Of a DNA stretch of 64,000 nucleotides, positions 27,031-35,989 are shown piece after piece. Every line of letters begins with the position of its first letter. The first letter of the stretch is position 1. Origin of the DNA: Natronoarchaeum mannanilyticum. GTDB taxonomy: Archaea > Halobacteriota > Halobacteria > Halobacteriales > Natronoarchaeaceae. The DNA is taken from positions 1,288,436 to 1,352,435 of the forward strand of contig NZ_BAAADV010000001.1 in NCBI RefSeq assembly GCF_039522665.1. The letters are read 5' to 3'. The notes below the pieces were generated by a model. It saw only the letters and a list, made by a program, of their open reading frames with translations, did not search any database and was not told the origin of the DNA. A program made the position numbers and the translations under genes.

Positions 27031-28446
27031 ATGCTCACTGGATGGCGCTACCGGATCGGCGCGGCGACCGGGGCGCTGTTGCTCACTGTCGGGGCCGTTT
27101 TCGCCGCTAACGTCCCCGTTTCTCAGGAAGCTGCGACAGCGTACGTTCCGCTGCTAGATCGATTCGGCATAGGGACCCAAAGCGGCGTTCCTTTCGTCAG
27201 AACGCTCATACTGACTACTCTCGCTGTTCTCGTCAGCCTCGTACCGCTGTACAAACCCCGGCCGCAACGGATCTTGGATACCGTTCACACTTCGCTCAAA
27301 CGCGTCATCGCCGCCGGTCTCGCGCTTGCGACGGTCGGATTTTTCGACTGGTCTCACCGCGTCCCACGGACGACGCTTCTTCTGGCGTTCGGCGTACTGT
27401 CGGTTGTCATCCCAGTTTTCTTTGTCTGGATTCGTCGGCGGCCGCGCGGCGACGGCGAGCGCGTACTGATTGTCGGCGACGATGCCGGTCAGATCGAAAC
27501 GATCGTGACCGAAACGTCGCTGCCGCTGCTGGGCTATCTATGTCCGACGAGCGCGTTTGCTGAGGATAGAAACGGAGTGGCTGCCGACGAGACTACGCCC
27601 ACAGCTCTCGCAGATGGCGGAGTTCAGGGTCTCGAACGCCTCGGTGGACTCTCCCGACTCGAAGACGTCCTCGTGGAGTTCGACGTCGATACCGTCGTGC
27701 TGGCATTCCACGAACCGGATCGCGCCGAGTTCTTTGGCGCGCTCGACGCCTGTCACGAGCACGGGGTCGCCGCGAAAGTTCACCGGGAGTACGCCGATAC
27801 CGTCCTGATCTCACAGGATGCCGTGGATACGTTGGTCGACATCGAACTGGAGCCGTGGGACTCTCAGGATTACCTCTTCAAGAGAGCGTTTGACATCGCG
27901 TTTTCCGGTGCCGCGCTTCTGTTCCTCTCACCGGTGATCACCCTCATCGTACTTGCAATCAAGATAGAGGGTGAAGGCCCCGTGTTCTTCACGCAGACAC
28001 GGACATATCTATACGGTAATACCTTCGAAATTCGCAAGTTCAGAACGCTCAAGCCGAAGCCCGGAGGAGAGGTCGGCACGACGATCGAGGAGGACCGCCA
28101 CACGCCGCTCGGTCAGTTTCTCCGGACGACGCACCTCGACGAACTCCCGCAACTGTGGTCGATTCTTGTCGGTGAGATGAGCGTCGTTGGTCCTCGCCCT
28201 GCTCAGACGGAACTCGAAGATGAGTTCGAGAACAAAGCCGACGGTTGGCGTCAGCGTTGGTTCGTCAAACCGGGGCTTACCGGTCTCGCACAGATCAAGG
28301 AAGCCACGAGCAAGGATCCCGCTCGGAAGTTACAGTACGATCTCCAGTACATCCGCAATCAATCGTTCCTGTACGACGTGAAGATCCTCTGCCGTCAGCT
28401 CTGGAAAGTGTTCGAGGATGTCGTCGGGCTCGTGCGCGGAGAATGA
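27031..28446 (+). CDS. Polyprenyl glycosylphosphotransferase (initiating sugar transferase)
   Basis: 471 residues. Four hydrophobic segments in the first 140 residues, a CoA-binding-like middle domain (LIVGDDAGQIETIV...), then the bacterial sugar transferase catalytic domain from about 285. That domain has FKRAFDIAFSGAALLFLSPVITLIVLAIKIEGEGPVFFTQ, KFRTL, DELPQLWSILVGEMSVVGPRP and PGLTGLAQI. It moves a sugar-1-phosphate from a nucleotide sugar to polyprenyl phosphate, which starts lipid-linked glycan assembly. Its last 52 nt overlap, in antisense, the 3' end of the dehydrogenase gene at 28395. Confidence 0.92.
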   Translation: MLTGWRYRIGAATGALLLTVGAVFAANVPVSQEAATAYVPLLDRFGIGTQSGVPFVRTLILTTLAVLVSLVPLYKPRPQRILDTVHTSLKRVIAAGLALATVGFFDWSHRVPRTTLLLAFGVLSVVIPVFFVWIRRRPRGDGERVLIVGDDAGQIETIVTETSLPLLGYLCPTSAFAEDRNGVAADETTPTALADGGVQGLERLGGLSRLEDVLVEFDVDTVVLAFHEPDRAEFFGALDACHEHGVAAKVHREYADTVLISQDAVDTLVDIELEPWDSQDYLFKRAFDIAFSGAALLFLSPVITLIVLAIKIEGEGPVFFTQTRTYLYGNTFEIRKFRTLKPKPGGEVGTTIEEDRHTPLGQFLRTTHLDELPQLWSILVGEMSVVGPRPAQTELEDEFENKADGWRQRWFVKPGLTGLAQIKEATSKDPARKLQYDLQYIRNQSFLYDVKILCRQLWKVFEDVVGLVRGE

Positions 28447-29762
28447 TCCTCCTCTACGGTCGTTCCGTCCCCTAATGCCACGGTGATCGTCGATAGATCG
28501 TCCGGGAGTCCGTCCTGCCCGTCGAAGACGACCGGCGCGGCGTTCAGGACATCGTAGTCGAACGCGTCGTGATCGACGAGCAGGAGGACGGCATCGGTGT
28601 CGGCAATCGCGTCACGTTCGATCTCGTCTGCCGGCTCGTACGTCGTTTCGTTCACGCGAACCTCGTCGACGTGTGGATCAACCACGTCAATATTCGCGCC
28701 GCGCGTATCGAGCAACTCGCAGATCGACAACGCAGGGGAGTTCCTGGTATCCCCGACGTTGGGTTTGTACGTGATACCGAGTATCGATACCGACGCAGAT
28801 TCAAGGGACACGCCGCGGCCAGCGAGCGCAGTCTCGACGCGGTCGACGACGTGGTTCGGCATCGACTCGTTGATCGCGTGGGCCTGCTCGACGAGGTTCA
28901 GTTGTTGCCCGCTACGACGGCCCTGCCAGGAGAGGAACTGCGGATCGACCGGGATGCAGTGCCCGCCGACGCCGGGGCCGGGATAGAACGTCTGGAATCC
29001 GAACGGTTTCGTCCCGGCGGCCTCGATCGCCTCCCACGCGTCGACGCCGATCTCCTCGGCGTGTTGGGCGACTTCGTTCACCAGCGCGATGTTCACCATC
29101 CGGTAAGTGTTTTCGAGCACCTTCGCCATCTCGGCTGCGCCGGTGGATTCGACCGGGACGGTATCGTCGACGATGGCTTCGAACAGGGTCTTCGCGGCCT
29201 CTCGCTCCTCGTCGGTGTCGGCACCGACGATGATCGGGATGTCCTTGAAGTCGTATGACCCTCCAGGGTTGATGCGCTCGGGCGTGAACGCGACGTGCGT
29301 GTCCTCTCCTGGTTCGCGACCGTTCTCTCGGAGCGTCGACCGGATCACCTCGTCGGTCGCACCGGGATAGACGGTGCTACAGCAGGCAAAGAGCACCTCG
29401 CGATCGGGAGCGTTCGTCGCCACACTCTCGGTCGCTTTGCGCACGGCGGACATGTCCGGTTCGGACTGTTCGACGCCGGTCGGAACCGCGACGAGGAACG
29501 CGTCGGCTTCCTCGAGCGCGTTTGCGTACGTCGTCGGCTCGAATCCTTGGTCGAGCGCTTGCTGCACTGTGTCGTCGTCGACGTCTTCTACGTACGAAGT
29601 GCCATCGCGGAGTTGTTCGACGCGTTCGAGGTCGATGTCGAATCCGACGACGCCGAAACCCGCTTCCGTGAAGTGACACGCGAGCGGCAGGCCGACGTAT
29701 CCGAGCCCGACGACCGCGATCGTCGCATCGGCCCGGATGATCCGGTCGCGAACGCCGTTCAT
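28395..29762 (-). CDS. Nucleotide-sugar dehydrogenase (UDP-HexNAcA type)
   Basis: 455 residues from ATG 29762. VVGLGYVGLPLACHF binds NAD; RINPGGSYDFKDIPIIVG, KVLENTYRMVNIALVNE and the catalytic Cys in PGPGVGGHCIPVDPQF are typical of the WecC/TviB/WbpA branch, which oxidises UDP-N-acetylhexosamines to uronic acids in two NAD steps. The ATG overlaps the upstream epimerase stop by 4 nt, so they are one operon. The extra C-terminal tail (about 25 residues, Asp/Ser/Thr-rich) lies in the antisense overlap with the glycosylphosphotransferase gene. This is distinct from the AglM-like enzyme at 45450. Confidence 0.9.
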   Translation of the reverse strand: MNGVRDRIIRADATIAVVGLGYVGLPLACHFTEAGFGVVGFDIDLERVEQLRDGTSYVEDVDDDTVQQALDQGFEPTTYANALEEADAFLVAVPTGVEQSEPDMSAVRKATESVATNAPDREVLFACCSTVYPGATDEVIRSTLRENGREPGEDTHVAFTPERINPGGSYDFKDIPIIVGADTDEEREAAKTLFEAIVDDTVPVESTGAAEMAKVLENTYRMVNIALVNEVAQHAEEIGVDAWEAIEAAGTKPFGFQTFYPGPGVGGHCIPVDPQFLSWQGRRSGQQLNLVEQAHAINESMPNHVVDRVETALAGRGVSLESASVSILGITYKPNVGDTRNSPALSICELLDTRGANIDVVDPHVDEVRVNETTYEPADEIERDAIADTDAVLLLVDHDAFDYDVLNAAPVVFDGQDGLPDDLSTITVALGDGTTVEEDHSPRTSPTTSSNTFQS

Positions 29763-30739
29763 TCTGCTGCCTCCGGAATGGCAGTCTTCTCTCTCCGCTC
29801 TGCGATGACGTCCTCGAGAATCCGATCGAGTTCCGTCTTTGGATGCCACCCGAGCGTTTCTTCGAGCTGGGAAACGTCGGGCTCCCGCTGCTGTGGTTCT
29901 TCGAAGTCCTCGTCGTAGGCGACTTCGTAGGGGATATGTTCGATCTCGGAGTCGGATCCAGTGAGTTCGATCACGCGCTCGGCGAGCGCGTTGATGCTCG
30001 TCGGCTGTGGTGCGCCGACGTTGAATACCTCACCGTGAGCTTCAGGCTCCTGGAGGAGCTCGTAGGTCGCGCGGACGGCTTCCTCGACGTGAGTGAAGCT
30101 TCGCGTCTGGGTGCCGTCGCCGTAGACCGTCAGCGGTTCGCCGGCGAGCGCTTGCTCGACGAACGTCGGGATGACCATTCCGTACTGTCCCGACTGGCGC
30201 GGGCCGACGATGTTGAAGTACCGACCGACGACGACCGGGAGATCCTCGGCGTCGTGGTACGCCAGTCCGTAGGCCTCGTCGACGGCCTTCGCGGACGCGT
30301 AACTCCACCGCGGGCTGGTCGTCGGGCCGAGGACGCGGTCATCCGACTCGGCGAACGGGACGGCGGTTGACTTGCCGTAGACTTCCGAAGAGGAAGCGAT
30401 GAACGTGGGAACGTCGTGTTCTGCCGCCGCTTCGAGCACGCTCTCGGTTCCGATGAGGTTCGTCTGCAGCGAGTCGAGCGGGTTGTCGACGATCTTCTCG
30501 ACGCCGACGGCGGCCGCGAGGTGGTAGACGCTATCGGCTCGTCGAACCTGTTCTTCCACGAGCTCGGAATCGGTCACGTCTCCGTCGACGAACTCGACTC
30601 GGTCTGACTCGGGGAGGTTCCTTCTTTGCCCGGTCGAGAGGTCGTCGAGGACCACTACGTCTTCGTCCGTGTCTTCCAGATAGAGGTCGACGAGGTGTGA
30701 TCCGATGAATCCTGCGCCGCCTGTGACGAGAGTAACCAT
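29759..30739 (-). CDS. NAD-dependent epimerase/dehydratase (extended SDR)
   Basis: 326 residues. MVTLVTGGAGFIGSHLVD, SSSEVYGKSTAVPFAESD, catalytic Tyr/Lys in RWSYASAKAVDE, and GRYFNIVGPRQSGQYGMVIP. The RW-Y-xx-K pattern and length fit UDP-glucuronate decarboxylase or UDP-hexuronate/hexosamine epimerase. First gene of a two-gene minus-strand operon with the dehydrogenase at 28395, so its substrate is probably the same UDP-(N-acetyl)hexose(uronate) pool. The exact reaction is not decidable here. Confidence 0.87.
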   Translation of the reverse strand: MVTLVTGGAGFIGSHLVDLYLEDTDEDVVVLDDLSTGQRRNLPESDRVEFVDGDVTDSELVEEQVRRADSVYHLAAAVGVEKIVDNPLDSLQTNLIGTESVLEAAAEHDVPTFIASSSEVYGKSTAVPFAESDDRVLGPTTSPRWSYASAKAVDEAYGLAYHDAEDLPVVVGRYFNIVGPRQSGQYGMVIPTFVEQALAGEPLTVYGDGTQTRSFTHVEEAVRATYELLQEPEAHGEVFNVGAPQPTSINALAERVIELTGSDSEIEHIPYEVAYDEDFEEPQQREPDVSQLEETLGWHPKTELDRILEDVIAERREKTAIPEAAE

Positions 30740-30882
30740 TTCTTACCACTCTTTCTGTTGAGCCTACTACTAAGTATTGGCTATTCTATCAGTCGGCGTC
30801 GTTCCTGAACGTTATCGAGGACGAGAGGTACCCGGTCCGGCATCAACGCGTTCATAGGCGTCCGTTAACTACCGATTCGTAG

Positions 30883-32001
30883 ATGCGCATCCTCCGCGTC
30901 GCCCAGAAGCTCTATCCCGACACGAAAGGAGGCGGACAGTATCACGTCCACGCGATGAGTCGCGATCAGGCAGCGATGGGTCACGACGTCACCGTCCTGA
31001 CGACGCGTGACGACGAGTCGCTGCCTCGGATCGAGGAAACGCACGGCTATACGGTCGTTCGTGTCTCTCCTGGGGTGACGATCGCAGGTAACGACGTGTC
31101 GCCCGCCGTGGCGCGGTACCTGTGGGGTGTCGACGCCGAGTCGTTCGACGTGATCCACGCGCACTCGCATCTGTACTTCTCGACGAATCTGGCTGCGCTG
31201 AAGCGGCGATTGGGGGATATTCCGCTGGCGATCACGAACCACGGCCTCTATTCGCAGTCGGCACCCGAGTGGGTGTTCGATCTGTATCTGAAGACGCTCG
31301 GTCGGTGGACGTTCAACCGGGCGGACGTCGTGTTCTGTTACACCGAGACGGACGAACAGCGACTGCGCGATCTCGGGATCGAAACGCGTATCGACGTCGT
31401 CTCGAACGGGATCGATACCGAGCGGTTCACACCGGAGGGGCCCGAAAGCGATCTAATCGCGAGTGACGGGCCTGTCGTGTTGTTCGTCGGTCGGTTGGTA
31501 GAGGGCAAGCGGCCCAGTATTGCCGTCTCGTCGTTTGCAGACCTGCTGTCCGAGCATCCGGACGCGGAACTCGTATTCTGTGGCGACGGACCGTTGCGGG
31601 AGGAGCTCGAACAGCAGGCGACCGACCTAGGGATCGACGATGCCGTAACCTTCCTGGGTCACGTTTCGTACGATGCGATGCCCGAAGTGTACCGGAGCAG
31701 CGACGTACTGCTGCTACCGAGCCGTGCCGAGGGCGTCCCCCGGACGGTCCTCGAGTCCATGTCTTCGGGTATTCCGGTCGTGGTGAACGAACTCGACCAG
31801 ATGGCCGGAGTCGTCGGTGATGGCGGTCACATCGTGGACGTCGGCGATCGAGAGGAGACGGTGTCGGCTCTTTCATCGGGGCTCGACGCCTCGGCGCTCG
31901 GAAAACGCGGCCGCGAGCGCGTCACGGGCGATTATCGGTGGCTCGACACCGTCGATCGGACGACGGCCGCTCTCGAGTCGCTGGTAGATGACAATTCATA
32001 A
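30883..32001 (+). CDS. Glycosyltransferase family 4
   Basis: 372 residues. GT-B fold: N-terminal LYPDTKGGGQYHVHAMSR with the Gly-rich acceptor loop, HAHSHLYFSTN, then the C-terminal donor domain VVLFVGRLVEGKRPSIAV, CGDGPLREEL and LLLPSRAEGVPRTVLESMSSGIPVV (E-x7-E). It adds an alpha-linked sugar to the growing lipid-linked glycan on the cytoplasmic side. The downstream small membrane ORF starts inside its 3' end (14-nt overlap). Which linkage is made is unknown. Confidence 0.92.
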   Translation: MRILRVAQKLYPDTKGGGQYHVHAMSRDQAAMGHDVTVLTTRDDESLPRIEETHGYTVVRVSPGVTIAGNDVSPAVARYLWGVDAESFDVIHAHSHLYFSTNLAALKRRLGDIPLAITNHGLYSQSAPEWVFDLYLKTLGRWTFNRADVVFCYTETDEQRLRDLGIETRIDVVSNGIDTERFTPEGPESDLIASDGPVVLFVGRLVEGKRPSIAVSSFADLLSEHPDAELVFCGDGPLREELEQQATDLGIDDAVTFLGHVSYDAMPEVYRSSDVLLLPSRAEGVPRTVLESMSSGIPVVVNELDQMAGVVGDGGHIVDVGDREETVSALSSGLDASALGKRGRERVTGDYRWLDTVDRTTAALESLVDDNS

Positions 32002-32299
32002 ATTCATCGGCCGCTTGCCCTCGTCTATGACCAGGGAACCGATCGAGGTTATCAAAAACTCGTTTATTTACCGCTCTGTCGCTCAGGTGTACCGCTGGGC
32101 CGACGAGAGCTCGTTCGTGAACTTGGTCTCGAGCGAACGCGTTATCGCCGGTGTCCTGGGCGTCTTTATGTCACTGAGCGTCGTCCGCGTACTGGCCTCC
32201 GACGTTCACGTGACTATCCAGTTCCTGAGCTTCTTGCTGTTGTTCGTGGTCACCGCCGCGGTCACCTGGAACTACACCGAGCCACTCGCGGACGCGTAG
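31988..32299 (+). CDS. Small membrane protein overlapping two neighbours
   Basis: 103 residues from ATG 31988, which overlaps the glycosyltransferase gene by 14 nt. The N-terminal half is soluble; two hydrophobic segments follow: RVIAGVLGVFMSLSVVRVLA and IQFLSFLLLFVVTAAVTW. The 3' 129 nt are antisense to the tail of the membrane protein gene at 32171. The amphipathic start and TM pattern look genuine, but no family is recognised. It may belong to a glycan-assembly complex. Confidence 0.6.
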   Translation: MTIHKFIGRLPSSMTREPIEVIKNSFIYRSVAQVYRWADESSFVNLVSSERVIAGVLGVFMSLSVVRVLASDVHVTIQFLSFLLLFVVTAAVTWNYTEPLADA

Positions 32300-33424
32300 A
32301 GCCCAGCGCTCGACCACGGGGGCGGCCAGCACGATCAGGAGGAAGTCGAACACGATCCGGTGGCGAACGTTCGTTCCGAAGTTCGAGTCGATGACGCCGT
32401 ACCCCGTGATTCCCGCAACGTAGACGACGACGAGGAGGGCCGCCGTCGTTTCGTCGTACTCGCACTCGTACAGCGATCGAGCCGCGCTGACGAACAGGAC
32501 GATCGCGATCGGCGTCGCCGTGAACGTAAGCAAGTGGAAGACCGACTCGACGTGCAGCGGGAACGGTGCGAACTGGAAGTAGATCGCTCGGGTGGGTGCT
32601 ACCAGAAGGAAGTCGAACCACGACGAGTACTGCATTCCCTCCAGATAGGCAGCTCCGCCGCGGGCCCGGTAGTCAACCGAACGGTTTACCACCGATAACG
32701 GATAGAGGAATTCGGCGAATAGCCCGAAGCCGACGGCGCCAATTCCGCCGAGCACCGCCGTGAGACTGGATATCGAGAGGTCGCGATCGGTCGCTTGCAA
32801 CGCCTCGATGGCCGTTGCGGCGCCGAGTCCGAGGAAGGCGATCATTCCTAGCTCTCTCCGAAGGAGAAACATCATGCCCCAAAGCGGTGGCAGGGTCAAC
32901 GCGAGAATACTGTTTCTGTTCGAGAGGCAGTAGTGTCCGAGCGCGAGGATCGAGAAAAAGAGGAGCACGGACAGCGAGTCGCGCATCGGGATGCTGAGCA
33001 AGTAGAACTGGAGCGGTAGGAACAAGATCAGCATCATGCTTCCGTGAGGCGTTCCCGGAAGGTTCGGGTAGAGTTGCTTCACCAAATAGGCGATCGGGAT
33101 GAACAGCAGAACCGCAAAGAGCCCGTTGAAAACGCCGACCGTCTCCGGTTGGGCTGGGAAGAATGTATACAGTAGAGCCTGAAACGTGCCAAAGGAGGTT
33201 ACAGTTGTTGACGCTGCGGGTATTTCACCGCCAATGAGCGTTGCCCCGACGTGATGGAACTTCTGGATGTCCCAACCATAGGGCACTATTGGGACAATCA
33301 CGAGAGTCACAAAGATGTGTCCGAGGAATCCGATTATGGTGGCCGTCTGGTAAGTACGATCTCCGTAGAATTGCGTGACTATTACTAGAACGAATAAGGA
33401 AACTAGTCCCGCCGTTACTACCAT
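32171..33424 (-). CDS. Polytopic membrane protein, polymerase/Wzy-like
   Basis: 417 residues from ATG 33424 with about 10-11 hydrophobic segments and a large loop containing SIPMRDSLSVLLFF. It lacks GT39 motifs. Its position with a flippase, an initiating transferase and glycosyltransferases fits an O-antigen-type polymerase or another membrane glycan enzyme, but that is inference from context. The polar 30-residue C-terminal tail (PGDRGGDHEQQQEAQELD...) lies in the 129-nt antisense overlap with the small membrane ORF at 31988. It starts at the border of the AT-richer block. Confidence 0.7.
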   Translation of the reverse strand: MVVTAGLVSLFVLVIVTQFYGDRTYQTATIIGFLGHIFVTLVIVPIVPYGWDIQKFHHVGATLIGGEIPAASTTVTSFGTFQALLYTFFPAQPETVGVFNGLFAVLLFIPIAYLVKQLYPNLPGTPHGSMMLILFLPLQFYLLSIPMRDSLSVLLFFSILALGHYCLSNRNSILALTLPPLWGMMFLLRRELGMIAFLGLGAATAIEALQATDRDLSISSLTAVLGGIGAVGFGLFAEFLYPLSVVNRSVDYRARGGAAYLEGMQYSSWFDFLLVAPTRAIYFQFAPFPLHVESVFHLLTFTATPIAIVLFVSAARSLYECEYDETTAALLVVVYVAGITGYGVIDSNFGTNVRHRIVFDFLLIVLAAPVVERWALRVREWLGVVPGDRGGDHEQQQEAQELDSHVNVGGQYADDAQ

Positions 33425-33462
33425 CAATGCAATGATTCAAAGCGGACGAATAAAATACGTTG

Positions 33463-35361
33463 CTATTCAGTAGTGAGGTGGCCCTCAGATTTCATCCTTC
33501 TATGCCAGTGTGCGAATACATATATATTCCAGAGAAACCACTCGTAGTCCTGCCGTCCTGAGATGTGTTGCTCGTGAAGTTTAAGTATGGCATCCGCATT
33601 CAACAATGAGCTATCGACGTCCCTAACGACTGACTTGAAGTCCTCCTTGAGATCTTGCTTGAACCATTCTCCGATCGGCATCTCGAACCCCTGTTTAGGT
33701 CTCGATTTGATCTTCGGCGGTATCATATCATCGAACGCATCTTTCAAAATTCGCTTTCGATCATTTCTCGTGATCTTGTACTCCGTTGGCAGTCCCAAGG
33801 CGTAGTTCACGATATCTATGTCCAGAAACGGAACCCGGACTTCGAGCGAGTTGTACATACTCGCGAGGTCGACCTTCTGGAGCATTTGATTCGGGAGCCC
33901 GTGGTTGATGTCGACTGCCATTACGCGGCTTAACGAGTCATGTCTCTCCGCTGGGAGTTGGTTTTCAGCCATCTCGTGTTCGCGTCGCATCACCGCTATT
34001 CCGTCTTTCGTCGGGTCACAGTCGCGATATACCGACGTTGCATCATTTGGTGATTTTCGAACCCACTCGAAGTGACGGTCAGGCACTTCGTCAGCACTGA
34101 CGTTGACGAATTTTTGTCCTTTCCTGAAGGCTTCTCCGATAGCTGTAGATCTCGTGGCTGGCAACCGGTTGATAGCCGGTTCTACAAGCATCGAACGAAT
34201 CTCTCGAGGGAGTGCTCGGTAGAACTTCGAGTAGTATTCACCGCGATAGCGATTGTATCCCGCAAACAGTTCGTCTGCTCCATCACCGGATAGAGCTACT
34301 TTTACGTCCTGGCTTGTTTCTCGGGCAACGATATACGTCGGGATTAGTGAAGGGTCTGCAAACGGTTCTCCTAGGCGGTCTAGAACTGACGGAACGACAT
34401 TTCGCACATCGTCTGCGGAGACTGTGTATTCGGTGTGATCCGTTTCGTGGTATTGGGCCACAACTTGTGCCGCATCTGATTCGTCGAACTGATCGCTCTC
34501 GAAGCCAATTGTAAAGGTTTTGATTGGGTTGTCTTGTAGCTCCGATATTGCTCCCGTGATGATTGTCGAATCGATTCCACCACTGAGAAATGCCCCGAGG
34601 TCGACGTCACTCATCAAACGTTCTTGCACGGAGTTCATCACGATATCCCGCAAAGTAGCACTTGCCTCCGAAAACGGCGCATCCACTGGCCTTATTGAGG
34701 GGTTATGAAACTGAGATCGGTTGATTCCTTGCTTAGAAATAGTAATGCGTTCTCCTGGTAGAACTTTCTGAATATTCTCAAACGCAGTTTTCGGCGCAGG
34801 TATATTTCCCAAGGCAAAATACTCTGATAATGCTACTGAATCCAATTCTCCTTGGTCAACATTTGATCGAAGTAGTGGTGGGAGCTCTGATGCAAATCCA
34901 ATTCGATTACCGTCATCCGCGACGAACAGTGGTTTAATCCCAATCGAATCTCGAGCAAGAGTCAACTCCTTCTTATTCCGATCCCATAACGCAAATGCGA
35001 ACATCCCATCTATATAATTAACTAATTCCGCCCCATATTCTTCATAGAGGTGGACCAGTACTTCCGTATCGGTGTCTGTTGTGAAGTTATGTCCCTTCTC
35101 TTCTAATTCCTCACGGAGACTGAGATAATTATAGATCTCCCCATTGAAGACGACAATGATAGATTCATCCTCATTCTTGACTGGCTGATCACCTGATTCG
35201 ACTCCTACGATGCTTAATCGACGGTGCGCAAGTCCAATCTGATTCTCAAGAAAGTACCCCTCTGAATCCGGTCCTCTATGCCTCTGACAATCATTAATGT
35301 CCTGAAGTTCTTTCTTGTTTGGAGGGGCAGACCACGAGAGGACCCCACCGATTCCACACAT
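33463..35361 (-). CDS. Asparagine-synthase-type amidotransferase (AsnB family)
   Basis: 632 residues from ATG 35361. The start MCGIGGVLSW places the catalytic Cys at position 2, as needed for an Ntn glutaminase; RHRGPDSEG, FNGEIYNY and the Asn/Gly oxyanion region follow. The synthetase half has the pyrophosphatase loop FLSGGIDSTIITG, ALSGDGADELFAGYNR and the conserved RVPFLD. It transfers glutamine ammonia to an adenylated carboxylate. In polysaccharide loci such enzymes amidate uronic acids rather than make free asparagine, which fits two nucleotide-sugar dehydrogenases in this locus. The reading frame is open for 60 further codons upstream (to 35541). Confidence 0.9.
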   Translation of the reverse strand: MCGIGGVLSWSAPPNKKELQDINDCQRHRGPDSEGYFLENQIGLAHRRLSIVGVESGDQPVKNEDESIIVVFNGEIYNYLSLREELEEKGHNFTTDTDTEVLVHLYEEYGAELVNYIDGMFAFALWDRNKKELTLARDSIGIKPLFVADDGNRIGFASELPPLLRSNVDQGELDSVALSEYFALGNIPAPKTAFENIQKVLPGERITISKQGINRSQFHNPSIRPVDAPFSEASATLRDIVMNSVQERLMSDVDLGAFLSGGIDSTIITGAISELQDNPIKTFTIGFESDQFDESDAAQVVAQYHETDHTEYTVSADDVRNVVPSVLDRLGEPFADPSLIPTYIVARETSQDVKVALSGDGADELFAGYNRYRGEYYSKFYRALPREIRSMLVEPAINRLPATRSTAIGEAFRKGQKFVNVSADEVPDRHFEWVRKSPNDATSVYRDCDPTKDGIAVMRREHEMAENQLPAERHDSLSRVMAVDINHGLPNQMLQKVDLASMYNSLEVRVPFLDIDIVNYALGLPTEYKITRNDRKRILKDAFDDMIPPKIKSRPKQGFEMPIGEWFKQDLKEDFKSVVRDVDSSLLNADAILKLHEQHISGRQDYEWFLWNIYVFAHWHRRMKSEGHLTTE

Positions 35362-35541
35362 GATTGTTCTTATTCTGCCGTCTTTGATAGGCGTTGCTAA
35401 ACTATGTTTGACCATGTCCTGTTCTAATATTATAAATACTACTAATGTGGAAAGTATTCCCAGAACTAACGTTCCGATGAGTCGCTCATAACCAAAGTAG
35501 TAATCGTCACTGCTGGCGCTGGCCGGATGTGATTGCATCAC

Positions 35542-35989
35542 TGCTTACTGTGGAATCTAACTCATCTTTGAGTATGGGAAAACTAACTTTCGGTTATTGT
35601 CTCTGAAGTATTGTGTGTGTGATTGAGGTTAGAAGTTATTAAATACTACTATAATATATAAATAATTAATAGTATCCCTATCTATGTTCATTCTGTGTGG
35701 CTCTAGTAGAACTCGACTATTGGCCATTTAAGAGTGGAAATGCGGGCGTCTGACTTAGAGAGTGATTGACGGAGCTTGAATCGCTGACCTGGCCGCTAAA
35801 TACGTACTAGCTCCGCCGATGACGGTCTATTGATCGAGTTCGTTAATGACAAAATATATCTACGCACTCATTATTCATAACGCCTAAATCCTTGCCGGCT
35901 TGAAGTCAAGATACTAGTATCCGATTCCTATCGGTCCAATTACACTGGCGCCCATAATAAGGAATCTTCAGAACTAGCAATCTAAATAT
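35542..35989. other. AT-rich gap with no gene seen
   Basis: About 450 bp of low-GC sequence including TAAATACTACTATAATATATAAATAATTAATAG around 35640. No frame with coding character was found. It probably contains the promoters of the divergent amidotransferase and flippase genes. TCTAAATATA at 35981-35990 immediately precedes ATG 35990. Confidence 0.6.

Noticed and set aside
30770-30857. Minus-strand 24-codon ORF (MNALMPDRVPLVLDN...) between the epimerase and the GT4 gene
   Set aside because: Too short, no family, no promoter of its own; left as intergenic.
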